Made by a program: the position numbers and the translations under genes
Source of the DNA: Mycteria americana
Taxonomy: Eukaryota; Chordata; Aves; Ciconiiformes; Ciconiidae
Length of the DNA: 64,000 bases
Direction: 5' to 3'
Assembly (NCBI RefSeq): GCF_035582795.1
Contig: NW_027445626.1
Coordinates: 620,001-684,000, forward strand
In this document: positions 1 to 9,867 of the stretch, piece by piece
Layout: each line of letters begins with the position of its first letter
How positions within the stretch are numbered: the first letter of the stretch is position 1
Notes under the pieces: generated by a model
Databases searched by the model: none
Told to the model about the DNA's origin: nothing
Seen by the model: the letters and a program-made list of their open reading frames with translations, nothing else

Positions 1-2200
1 GACAGCTCTGCCCAGGAGCGGCTCCTCCAGAAAGTGCAGCAGGGCTGAGGGCAGTGCCTGCAGGCACCGAGGGGAGACGAGTGCGGCAGAGAGAGCTTAA
101 AGGCAGTGTGGGGTGGGAGGACAGAGCTGAGCTTGTTCACAGAGAAATCTTCACAGCATGTGACACAGTAAGTCTCTGGCAGCAGGGCAATGCAGATGAG
201 TCTTGCAGAGCTGGCACATGCCATGACTGCTAGGACCTGTGAGGATGTCTGTCTTGGCTTCTCTGGGGTGAAGAAGGAGGACGTAGTCCAGAGCAGGGCT
301 TCCCCGTTGCACTGTCAGAAGGTTCTCCTGGGGATGGCTGCAGGGGTGTGAAGCCGGGTGTGCAGGCCGGGCTGCCCAGGGCTGTCCTTCAGAGCAGGGT
401 CCCTGTGCCCCAGGGGGCTGTGTGCCAGGGCAGGGACCCTGCTGCCTGCCCGGGTCCGCACTCAGCACGCCCGGGGAGCTCCCCATGGCGCTGCGGGGGG
501 AAGCTCTGTGTGGAAGGAGCAACTCCTGGCAGGGCAGGCAGGGTCCTGCTGTTGAGTGGGTGCTGCATGGACCAGGGCTGCTCACAGCTCCAGGTTACCC
601 CCAGGGCATTTCCAAGGGGACTTTTCCAGAGAAAGGTCAAAATGGGGATTACATTAAATGGAAGGAGTCAGTGCTTTGAGTTTCCTGTCCTTGGTTGGCT
701 GGGTGGGCCGTGGTTGATGGAAATTTTTTCTGCACTCTGGAGAAGACCCCACTTTTAAGTAGGACTTCTCTGAGTTTCTCCTGAGCTCCTGTATATACAG
801 AGATGCCCCTGGTCAGTACTTTGCTGCCAGGAGGTGTCTGCAGGGCAGAGCAGAGAACACAGCGGGTGGGATGGGGTCTGTGAGCACAGACAGGGAGGAC
901 ACATGGGGACAGAGAAGCAGCTCCCAGCAGAGCCAGCTCCAGGCAGCAGAGTCATGGGCAGGCAGGGAGAGGGAGCTGCTGCCAGCAATGCCATGGGAGG
1001 GGCTTTTGGGCATCTCCCTGACATCCCCTGCAGCACAAACACTTTCCTGGAGCACCCCCCTGCTCTCCTCTCCCATCCAGCACAGCTTCTGCACCCAGGG
1101 TCTTGGGGTTTCAGGCTGAGTCTTCTTCTTGGCAGCCTGACACCCCATAAGGAGAAACACCTGAGGGCCTGTTTGTCTGTCCCTGTCCTTCCTCTCTTGG
1201 CAGGAGCATTGGGGCATTTCTCTGTGTTTCCCCTCCTGTCCTTGCTGCTTTTGTCCCCACCTTACCTGGGGGCTCTGGGCACTGCAGTGTGTGGGGCTGG
1301 CAATGAGCTGACCCTCACTTCAGGGCACCCCATCCTCAGGATTTTTGACTATTTTGCTGGGGGTCCTGCTGGGCTGCAGGCTGCCTCCCCACAAGGGTAC
1401 AGCTCTCCCATGGCATCTCTGTGCCCCAGAGAGGAGGGAGCCCCATGGAGACGAATATCCGGTGCTAAGGCCATGGCAATGCTGCTCATCATCTCTATGT
1501 GGGCAGCTGCAATGAGTCCTGTGTGTCCCTGGCTGGGAGGGGGGAGCTGAGATCCTCCTCAGGTGGCAGGGAGGGCTTTGGAGATCTGCACTGAGAAACT
1601 GGATTCCTCTGCTCTCAGCAGTGTCCCGTTTCTTCTCAGGGGAACATCAGGGTGTGATCATCACTCCCGCACAAAGAGCTGCAGGGAAAGGGCAGCTGAG
1701 ACCAGGGCTGATGGAGAGAGCAGCTCTCCATAGCCTGCACTAAGGGACAGTCCCTTTGCCTGTCAGCACCCACACGGTTTCACTTGGAGTGCAAGAGGAA
1801 TGCCAAGGCTTTCTGCCTTAAAAACACTCCTCAGTTGTGGTGAGGCAACTAGAACAAAATACACAAACCAAAATCCCCACAGCTCTGCTCTGCTCTCAGG
1901 TGAAATGGGAGCAACAATGCTGCAAAGCTCATTGGTATCCAAGGCGGATTTAATCCGAGATGGCCCTGTGTTCCTGTTTACCTTTTGCTGTAGGGCAGGA
2001 CCGACACTTCAAGAGTCCACAGCAGACCTCCCTGCTCCCAATGGCACCCTCTGCTAACACCACGCAGAGCTCATAAAAGGGACGTGACAAAGGTCTACCT
2101 GAAAGGGGCAAGGAAGTCTGGGGGGTTTCCATGAGAACTGGAATAGGTTTTGCTCAGAGAACTCTGCCTTAACTTCTCACTGCCTTTTCCTCCTTGGACA
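1..2200 (+). repeat. 5' flank shared by three OR14 copies (segmental duplication)
   Basis: This stretch has no convincing gene of its own. In inverted orientation it resembles the DNA upstream of the two minus-strand OR14 genes (about 45.4-47.9 kb and 59.7-62.0 kb). Matching landmarks include the TTAAAG/GTAAGT exon near 97-173 and a GC-rich block at about 310-620. Open frames here are chance frames in GC-rich DNA. Confidence 0.6.
97..167 (+). promoter_or_regulatory. Candidate promoter and noncoding 5' exon of OR14 copy 1
   Basis: A TTAAAG element near 98 is followed about 65 bases later by a splice donor (GTAAGT from 168). The same arrangement occurs on the minus strand at 61938-61868, and at 47838-47768 ahead of OR14 copy 2. 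OR genes commonly have short noncoding 5' exons spliced to an exon carrying the whole reading frame. The matching acceptor is at 2200-2201 (CTTGGACAG), giving an intron of about 2.03 kb. Transcription start is inferred, not seen. Confidence 0.4.
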
Positions 2201-2224
2201 GGTGCCCATGCCCAGAAGCAGCAA

Positions 2225-3190
2225 ATGTCCAATGCCAGCTCCATCACTGAATTCCTCCTCCTGGCATTTGCAGACACACGGGAGCTGCAGCTCTTGCACT
2301 TCTGGCTCTTCCTGGGCATCTACCTGGCTGTCCTCCTGGGCAACGGCCTCATCATCACCACGGTAGCCTGTGACCACCACCTCCACACCCCCATGTACTT
2401 CTTCCTTCTCAACCTCTCCCTCCTTGACCTGGGCTCCATCTCCATCATTCTCCCCAAATCCATGGCCAATTCCCTGTGGGACACCAGGGCTATCTCCTAC
2501 AGGGGATGTGCTGCCCAGGTCTTTCTGTTTGTGTTTTTCATTTCAGCAGAGTATTTTCTTCTCACTGTCATGGCCTACGACCGCTATGTTGCCATCTGCA
2601 AGCCACTGCACTACGGGACCCTCATGGGCAGCAGAGCTTGTGTCCACATGGCAGCAGCTGCCTGGGCCGGTGGTTTTCTCTATACTGTGCTGCACACTGC
2701 CAATACCTTTTCAATACCTTTCTGCCAAGGCAATTCCCTGGACCAGTTCTTCTGTGAACTTCCCCAGATCGTCATGCTCTCCTGCTCAGATGTCTACCTC
2801 AGGGAATTTCGACTTCTTGTGTTCAGTGGTTTTGTCTTTTTGGGGTGTTTTGTTTTCATTGTGCTGTCCTATGTGCAGATCTTCAGGGCTGTGCTGAGGA
2901 TCCCCTCTGAGCAGGGACGGCACAAAGCCTTTTCCACGTGCCTCCCGCACCTGGCTGTGGTCTCTCTGTTTTTGATCACTGCCTTGTTTTCCTGCCTGAA
3001 GCCTCCCTCCATCTCCTCCCCATCCCTGAATCTAGTGGTTGCTGGTCTGTACTCGATGGTGCCTCCAGCAGTCAACCCCCTCATCTACAGCTTGAGGAAC
3101 CAGGAGCTCAAGGTAGCAGTCTGGAAACTGATGACTGAATGTTTTCCAAAAACTGTAGTGTGTCCATCTTCTTCAACAGATGGCTCATAA
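2225..3190 (+). CDS. Olfactory receptor, family 14-like (OR14 copy 1)
   Basis: A seven-transmembrane odorant receptor of olfactory neuron cilia, coupling to G-olf. The single coding exon gives 321 residues, normal for ORs. The start at 2225 (MSNASS) is chosen because it supplies the N-glycosylation site and follows a splice acceptor at 2200-2201; the frame is open further upstream to 2150 but that part lies mostly before the acceptor. Visible motifs are GNGLIITT in TM1, HTPMYFFL, MAYDRYVAIC at the end of TM3, a C-rich second extracellular loop, HKAFSTCLPHL before TM6, and NPLIYSLRN in TM7. All are canonical, so the gene looks functional. An AATAAA at 3393-3398 could end the transcript. It is about equally close to the two minus-strand copies near 45 and 59 kb. 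Family 14 (gamma-c clade) ORs are greatly expanded in birds. The exact subfamily is not certain. Confidence 0.92.
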   Translation: MSNASSITEFLLLAFADTRELQLLHFWLFLGIYLAVLLGNGLIITTVACDHHLHTPMYFFLLNLSLLDLGSISIILPKSMANSLWDTRAISYRGCAAQVFLFVFFISAEYFLLTVMAYDRYVAICKPLHYGTLMGSRACVHMAAAAWAGGFLYTVLHTANTFSIPFCQGNSLDQFFCELPQIVMLSCSDVYLREFRLLVFSGFVFLGCFVFIVLSYVQIFRAVLRIPSEQGRHKAFSTCLPHLAVVSLFLITALFSCLKPPSISSPSLNLVVAGLYSMVPPAVNPLIYSLRNQELKVAVWKLMTECFPKTVVCPSSSTDGS

Positions 3191-3392
3191 TGTCACTCAG
3201 TACAGGCACAGCCTTTCTTTATTAGTTTCTGTGCTTGTCATTCTTGCTTTTTTATTTTATTGCTTTTTTCACTTGTGATCATGTTGTCCACAAAGAGATA
3301 TGGACACTCCACTTCTGCTTCATTATCTACCTCACTAGTGTGACCCAGCAACTGGGTAAATAAGGAGCTATACTCCTTCTCTAATTAAACAA

Positions 3393-3398
3393 AATAAA
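3393..3398 (+). terminator. Polyadenylation signal AATAAA for OR14 copy 1
   Basis: An AATAAA hexamer lies about 200 bases after the OR14 stop codon, in an A/T-rich stretch. It is the first canonical signal downstream on the coding strand. Confidence 0.5.
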
Positions 3399-3461
3399 TG
3401 TACTTGCATTGTCTGGTCTGTCTGAGACCCAAGCAACTAAAACCGAGCCAAATGTTTTTCC

Positions 3462-4475
3462 TCATTGGTTCCCTCCCAAGTTAGAGGGGAAAAGAAGGAC
3501 CTAAAAGCTTCCTTGGAGACAGGGCAATGGGGCAATCACGGAGTCCCCCCTACCTGGAAGGGAGAATGTTCCCAGCCCTTAGACAAATCTCTTCCTCCTC
3601 TCTCTCATGACCTGCATGGTGTTTGTGCTTGGGAAAACTCTCATCATCATGCTGGTGGTGGCAAACCGGCATCTGTACACTCCCATGAGCTGCTTCTTGG
3701 GGCATTTGTCTTCCCTGGAGACCTTCTACAGATCCAGCACCCTGCCCCAGGTGATGGCCCACTTCATGACTGGGGCCAGCACCATCTCTGCTCATCACTT
3801 TGTTAGTACTGTTTCCTGCACATTTGGCATGTACAGAGGGTTTACTACTGGTGACCACATCCTATGATGAGTAGCGGGCTGTGTGCCACCCCCTGCTCTC
3901 TACAAGACTCATGAACGGGGACATCTGTCTCCAGAGGACAGCTGCACCTTGGCTAGGGGGATTTCTGGCAACTACAGTAATCATTTCAGTCATGTCCCAG
4001 AGAGAGTTCTGTGGCCTCACTGGAGTGGACCACTTCTTCTGTGAATTCACCCCATTGCTGGAGCTCTCACACAGTGACACCGTGACACTCATGCTCTTGC
4101 CTTTTAGAACCTGCTTTTTAGATCCCATCCTCCCCTTCCTGTTCACATGGGCATCCTGTGCATGCATCAGAGCTGCAGTGCTGGGGCAGATCTCCCATCC
4201 AGTATGCGCAGGCAGAAGGCCTTCTCCACCTGCTCCTCTCAGCCCACTAGTGCCACTGTTTTCTATGACACCCTCATCCTTGGGTGTATGTTGCCCAGAA
4301 CAGCTGTCCTGAGAGAGTTTGGCAAAGCCCATTTTCTACATCATCCTCAGGCCCCTGCTCAATCCCCTGGGGGGAGTGGGACACTGAGAAAAACACTCAG
4401 GAAAGCTGTGAGCTGCATCGAGAGCTCATGGCAGCTGTGGGCCTGCAGGAAGAAATCACTTCTGGTTCTCTTTTG
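3462..4475 (+). pseudogene. Olfactory receptor pseudogene, OR11A1-like
   Basis: A decayed odorant receptor gene. Recognisable pieces in order are a TM1/TM2 region with NRHLYTPMSCFLGHL from about 3607, a TM3 region near 3780-3865, an extracellular loop 2 with DHFFCEFTPLLELSHSD near 4027, and an intracellular loop 3/TM6 region with RRQKAF-like remnants near 4200. The pieces lie in different frames and several stops intervene, so no full product is possible. It matches the better preserved OR at 13150-14109 over its whole length, including about 60 bases before the start codon, so the two are paralogues and this one is much older as a pseudogene. CR1 sequence follows within 100 bases. Confidence 0.85.
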
Positions 4476-4567
4476 AACCAGCCAAGAGGACGTGGACTGG
4501 CATGTGCTGTGTCCTGACCAATCCCCTGGAAGCATGGGACATGGAGAAGGCTTTTGGTGTGAGCAGA

Positions 4568-5048
4568 AGCAGAGAGGTAGGTGCTGGTGGAGCTCGCTGG
4601 TGTCATCGTGAGACCTCTTTCCAACATGTTGGAAAAGCCAGAGAGATCAGAGAGGTTCCAAGGTCCTCAGAAAAGGCAAATATCAAACCCATGTTCAAGA
4701 AGGGCAAGAAGGAGGACTGGGAGAATGACAGGCTGGTCAGCTTCCCCTCAGTCCCTGGGAAGGTGATGGGGCAAGTCCTCCTGCAGCCATCTCCAGGCAC
4801 TTGAAGGACAAGAAAGAGGTTGCTGAACCCATGTGGGAGGTGAAAGACGGACATGTTGTGTGCCTGGACTTTTGCAAGTCCTTGGATGTGATCTCCCGTA
4901 GTCTCCTTAGAGCAGGCTGTTGGCATCTGGACTGAAGAAGTGGATCATGTCGTGGGTGGGAAGTTGGCTGGACTATCAGGAACAACTGCCATTAGTGGTA
5001 CAAAGTCCTCCGAGGAGCCAGATACTAGCAGCATCCCTCAGGGATCAG
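4568..5048 (+). mobile_element. CR1 LINE fragment, reverse transcriptase region
   Basis: The translation keeps CR1 reverse-transcriptase landmarks: FKKGKKEDWEND, then SVPGKVMGQ, and further on a decayed form of the YLDFSKAFD block (VCLDFCKSLDVIS). It is 5' truncated and stops near the conserved PQGS position. The rest of the same region resumes at about 6545 in the same orientation, so this is probably the front half of one split element. Confidence 0.8.
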
Positions 5049-5399
5049 CAAAATCTCATAAACAATCGTCCAAAGCCTAGCAACCCTGGAAATTAAGACT
5101 TCTTCAGCTGTTACATAGAGTTCTTGTTCTGCACAGGTTTCAACTTTTTTTCTAAAATTGACATTCTGGGCTTGAGTCAGTTGTGCGCACAGAGGTGGCC
5201 ATTGCATCCAAGATACCCTGGGGTAACTGAAGCACCTGTGTGGGAAAGGTAACCCAGGAACCCTTCTGGTGATGAGCTGGTTTGCAGGCAGGGTACCTCT
5301 GGCAGGGCGCAGGGCATCGCCTTCCTCCAGTGCTGCTGGGTGGGCTGTGAAGAGGCTGTGAAGAGGACTTTCAAGCACAGCAGCACAATGTGTCCCCTT

Positions 5400-5640
5400 G
5401 GATGCTGGCTGTGAGGTCACTTCTGTGTGGTCAGCAGTGGGGAGAGAGATACTGTCAGGTTAGGAAGGTCATGCAAAAGCTGCCCCCAACAAGATGACAC
5501 ATTTGGGGAGGTGAGGAGGAGCCTGGGCAAGAGAAATGGGAGATTTGGGGGAGGGAAGAGAGGCTTGGCCAACAGACACAAAAGGTTTGTAGAGGTCAAA
5601 TGGCTTATAGTGATGTTGCTGTGAAAACAGAGACTGTGAA
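5400..5640 (+). repeat. Minisatellite unit and flanking low-copy DNA
   Basis: Contains the unit GGCTGTGAGGTCACTTCTG seen again at 6310-6400, then a G/A-rich stretch. It appears to belong to the same tandem family as 6120-6520, separated from it by telomere-like DNA. Confidence 0.4.
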
Positions 5641-5644
5641 AACA

Positions 5645-6075
5645 TTCATGTTAAGCCCTTACACTATCTCTAACCAGTAACCTTCAGCCCTAACACGACC
5701 CCTAAATGCTACTCCTGCCCCTGACAGTAATCCACTGTCACTAACCTACCTGAGGTTAGGCTATCCCTAACCTAAAACCTTACGACTAAGCCAAATCCCA
5801 AACCCATAGTCCCTTATCCTTACTCTTATCCTCTTACTCACCCTAGCCTTTAACCTTAGCATTAAGATCCTAGCCTTAATCTTAGCCCTGAGCCCAGCCC
5901 TAAACAAAACTCTAACCCACAAAGCTCACCCACACCTTAAACACTACCAGACTCCCTCACCACACCACCAAACCTTCCCCCTAGGCCTTTGCCTAACCCC
6001 TAGGCCTGAAAGGTGAGCTCTAAACCCAAAGCCCTAACCTGAACACCTAACCCCTGAAGCCCTCTTTCCCATGCT
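5645..6075 (+). repeat. Degenerate telomere-like (CCCTAA) block
   Basis: About 430 bases are rich in CCCTAA, CTAACC and CCTTAA variants, with very few Gs. The vertebrate telomere repeat on this strand is CCCTAA. No perfect tandem run survives, so this is an old interstitial telomere-like or subtelomeric block rather than a chromosome end. No gene is visible here. Confidence 0.55.
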
Positions 6076-6119
6076 CTGACCCACTCATCACCGTCCCCTC
6101 TCCTCACCCTTACTTAAGC

Positions 6120-6520
6120 TGTTTGGCCCCTTGGGGCAGGGCAGGGATCGTGAGGTCTCGGAGCAGTCGCATGGTGTCAGAAGAGGAATGTGAGGTGACC
6201 TGTATCTGACCAGCTCATAGGCCACAAGGAGGAGATGGGTGGGAATGCTATGGTGTGGTCAGCTGTGCTTCAGGGTCTCATGGCACAGCAGGAGGCACGT
6301 GGCTGTGAAGGTGGCTGTGAGGTCACTTCTGTCTTTGGAGTTGATAGGCCAGCAGCAGGAACATGGCTGGGAAAGGCACTGTGAGGTCACTTCTTTCGGA
6401 AGTAGCTGGTAGCTCAGGCCTCGACTCATGGCTGGAATATGTGCTTTTAGGCTCACATTTGCCAGCAGCCCTGATAAGGCAGCAGAAGGCACCTGGTTGG
6501 CACACTGATTATGAGATCCC
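6120..6520 (+). repeat. Tandem minisatellite, about 60-base units
   Basis: Units share the core TGTGAGGTCACTTCT followed by a version of GATAGGCCAGCAGCAGGAAC. Copies begin near 6190, 6317 and 6388, with weaker ones around them. In inverted orientation the same core occurs at about 36010-36325. Confidence 0.55.
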
Positions 6521-6544
6521 CTCTGCTGAAGTTCCTGGGCGCTG

Positions 6545-7355
6545 TGCAGTTGAACATGTGTATCCATGACCCAGAGGAGGCAACTCTCACCATGTTTAAC
6601 GTGAACAAATGCCGGACTCTGCCCCTAGGACAAAATAATGCTGGGCACAGCTATAGACTGGGAGAGGAGTGGCTGGAGAGCAGCCCTGCAGCAAGGGCTC
6701 TGGGGGTGCTGGTTGACAGCAGGCTCAGTAGCAGTCAGCAGTGTGCCCTGGCAGCCAAGAGGGCAAACCGCATCCTGGGGTGCATCAGACACAGCATGGC
6801 CAGCCGGCCAAAAGAGGGGATTATCCCGCTGCATTTAGCAATGGTGCAGACTCACTGTGAGTACTGTGTGCAGTTCTGGGCCCCACAATTTAAGCAGGAT
6901 GCAAGGTACTCGAATGAGTCCAGAGGAGGGCAACAAAGCTGGTGAAAGGGTGGAAGGAATGTCCTGTGAGGAGCGGCTGAGGACACTGGGCTTGTCTAGT
7001 TTGGAGAACAGGAGGCTGAGGGGCAACCTCCTCGCTCTCTACAGCTTCTTGAGGAGGGGAAGTGGAGAGGGAGGTGCTGATCTCTGATCCCTGGTATCCA
7101 GTGACAGGCCACGGGGGAATGGTTCAAAGCTGCGCCAGGGGAGGTTTAGACTGGAGATTAGGAAGCATTGCTTTACCAAGAGGGTGGTCAAACATTGGAA
7201 CAGGCTTCCTAGAGAGGTGGTTGATGCCCCATGCATATCACTGTTTAAAGAGGCATTTGGACAATGCCCTTAATAACATGATTTATCTTTTGCTCAGACC
7301 TGAAGCGGTCAGGTATTTGGACTAGAAGATCATTGTAGGTCCCTTCCAACTGAAC
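6545..7355 (+). mobile_element. CR1 LINE 3' part
   Basis: Carries the C-terminal reverse-transcriptase region (NKCRTLPLGQNN, then KRANRILGCIRHSM, then a decayed HCEYCVQFWAPQF) followed by the CR1 3' untranslated region. The latter ends with the family's conserved AGATCATTGTAGGTCCCTTCCAACTG. Several stops and frame changes mark it as dead. It runs directly into an ATTCT array, the 3' tail repeat of this CR1 family. Confidence 0.88.
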
Positions 7356-7580
7356 CATTCTATTCTATTCTATTCTATTCTATTCTATTCTATTCTATTC
7401 TATTCTATTCTATTCCGTTCTATTCCGTTGTATTCCGTTCTATTCCATTCCATTCCATTCCATTCCATTCCATTCTATTCCATTCTATTCTATTCTATTC
7501 TATTCCATTCTATTCCATTCCATTCCATTCTATTCTATTCTATTCTATTCTATTCTATTCCATTCTATTCTATTCTATTC
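7356..7580 (+). repeat. (ATTCT)n microsatellite grown from a CR1 tail
   Basis: About 45 pentanucleotide units, nearly pure ATTCT at both ends and mixed with ATTCC variants in the middle (7435-7560). It starts exactly where the CR1 3' end stops, so it most likely expanded from the CR1 tail repeat. The open frame through it (FYSI repeats) is not a gene. Confidence 0.95.
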
Positions 7581-8492
7581 TCTGTAGCTGTACAAGGTGG
7601 ATCCCTCCAGCAGCTGGGCTCAGACACTCAGTCTCCTCAGTCGCTGCCCCTGGATACCAGCCTCCCCAGTTGCAGGCACCTGGACATACGAGCCCCTGAG
7701 GCCACAGCCCCTTTCCAGATGCTAGTACAGAACACCCCAGTCACACACACACCCCCTTCCACACACACTCCAGTCTCTCCGTTGCTGGCACTATTGACAT
7801 AGGGGCTGTCTGACCCCCTGCTCCAATTGCTGCACTCACACCCCTGTGCTCACATGTTCATGCAGAAAAGGGATTGCCTCACACAGGAAAGAGTTAGAAA
7901 TTAAGTTTAATGAGAAGACAGGACAGACGGCACTGGTCGGGGTCCTCCCCTAAACTTCCATAATAAGTCTCATGCAATCCAAAAATGCTCTTCCCTGCAT
8001 CCCATAATGTGTCCTACACCCCTAGGCAACAATGCCCTTAGTGCAAATGCTGATCCCGAGAGCTGCTCTCAGGGACTCATCTTGATGGGTTTCACACCTG
8101 GACAACGGGGCTGATGGCTCTCCCAGGGCAGCCCTGGAAGGAGCTGGGACAAGGTCTTCATTCCTCAGGAGCCTGTAATTGGGGGTCCCACCTGCCACTG
8201 TGCCTCTGTGCTCTTCTGGGTTTGTGGGGATGGGCTCTTGATGAGCTGCTGGCTCTCCTGTGATGGGTCTGGGAGCAGCTGGGGCAGGGTATTAACTGAC
8301 TTACTCCTCCTGCCATTGTTAGTGCCTTCTTGGTGTGTGCAGATGAGCTTCTTATCACTTAACCAAAAAACAATCCAACAAGAACATCAATCTCCTGAGG
8401 CTTCTGTATTTGCAGGTTACATACATATGCATTGGTGTTATTTAACATATGACAGCAGCTCATGGGAATTGCTGTCCAGAAATGCATCATGA
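7581..8492. other. Unannotated interval
   Basis: Mostly unique-looking sequence with a short CA-rich patch at 7741-7770. I see no exon, RNA gene or repeat that I can name. Confidence 0.4.
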
Positions 8493-9435
8493 TTAGGGGA
8501 AAAGCCGTGTTGTTGCAACGGCTTCGTTCAGGGCCAGTATCACAGTCTTGTTTCTAAGACTGTAGATGAACGGATTTAAGAATAGGTACAGGACAGTGTT
8601 CAGCAAAGCTACAATTCTGTTTGTCTGCAAGGAAACATCCTCGGAAGGACGCACATAGGGAGCAATGCAGCTCCCATATGCAATGGCCAAGGTGGTGAGA
8701 TGGGAAGAACATGTAGTAAAAGCTTTTTTTCCTCCCAGAGGCTGCTGGCAGGTGTAGAATACAGAAAAGGATGCCCATGTAAAATGCCAGAGTGAAACAT
8801 AGGGAACCCAGTATGAGACATGATAATAAAACAGACTCTATTTTCCACAGCAAGCTGGTGTCAGAGCAGGACAGGTTGAATAAGGGGGAGTTGTCACCAA
8901 AAAAATGGTGGATCTCGTTCGAGCCACAGAAAGTCAGCTTGTAGAGGAGGACCAGATGCTAACTCAAGACTGTGATGCCTATGACCCAAGCAGCAATGAC
9001 CAGGTGGACGCAGAGCTGAAGCTTCATGATGGCAGCATAACACAAAGGCTGGCAGATGGCAACATAACGGTCAAAGGACATGACAACAAGTAGAACCAAC
9101 TCGGTACAGCCCAGGGCAAAATAGAAACAGGATTGGGCAAAGCAGCTGCTTAGTGAGATGGTTCTCCTACCAGAACCCAGGATCACAAACAATTTGATGC
9201 TTGTGGAGGATGTAAACCAGATTTCCAGGAAGGCCAGATTGCTGATGAAAAAGTACATGGGGGTTTGCAGGCGGTGATACACACACACGAGGAAAATGAT
9301 GGTTGCCTTCCCCATCACTGTTGTCAGGTATAGGAGCAGAAGGACCAGAGAGATAAATAGCTGTAGTCTTTGATCAAGCCCTGAGAAACCCGCTAGGATG
9401 AACTCAGTCACTGCAGTTTCATTTTCTGCTCCCAT
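8493..9435 (-). pseudogene. Olfactory receptor pseudogene, OR6-like
   Basis: A minus-strand odorant receptor starting at 9435 (MGAENETAVTEF). Order of motifs: HRLQTPMYFFISNLAFLEIW in TM2, a well kept TM3 end with MSFDRYVAICQPL, SGRKK before TM6, and NPFIYSLRNK in TM7. The LEIW and FDRYVAICQPL signatures point to family 6 or a close relative rather than 14. Two lesions are visible. There is a TAG stop at 8961-8959 in TM4 to loop 2, and a run of seven As (minus strand) at 8730-8724, one more than the frame needs, so the TM6-TM7 part reads in another frame. With only two lesions it is a fairly young pseudogene. The homopolymer change could also be a sequencing error. Confidence 0.85.
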
Positions 9436-9822
9436 GCTGAATTTCAGTTCATCCTGCTGAGACAGGAGCATGGCAAAAAACAAGTGTGATGATTTTACAG
9501 TCTGCATGAAAAGTTCTTCCTTCTCTGCTTCTTCCCTTTCTTGCAGTCTTCCTATCTAACACAAACATAGTCCTTCAAGCAGTTCTCACACCCTGATTGT
9601 TCCGTTTGACATTTCAGTTAGAGTCCTCAGGGAATTTGTTGTCTTCTTTCTACCTTTTTCAAACACTCACAGAGGATTCTTTCTCCAGAAGAGAAGATTG
9701 TAAAGAGGCTGTTAGCTATTTCACCCCATTCCTGGGAAATTCCAAATTCACTCAGACCTCTTGCAAACATCTGTCACACCTAAGTGCCAAACTCATCTCT
9801 TCTATTGCACAAATGCTAAACC
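9436..9822. other. Unannotated interval upstream of the OR6-like pseudogene
   Basis: Would hold the 5' noncoding part of the minus-strand receptor. I see no clear exon or repeat. Confidence 0.35.
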
Positions 9823-9867
9823 ATCAAATCAAATCAAATCAAATCAAATCAAATCAAATCAAATCAA
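9823..9867 (+). repeat. (AAATC)n microsatellite
   Basis: Nine pentanucleotide units, nearly perfect. Confidence 0.95.

Noticed and set aside
834-1550. 238-codon frame upstream of OR14 copy 1
   Set aside because: It is not kept in the two homologous flanks and has no recognisable domain. It is a chance frame in GC-rich DNA.
2150-2224. 25-residue N-terminal extension of OR14 copy 1
   Set aside because: It spans the splice acceptor and is not open in copy 3, so the start at 2225 is preferred.
5645-6075. Chromosome end
   Set aside because: The CCCTAA-like block is degenerate and is followed by CR1, OR genes and other ordinary sequence on both sides.
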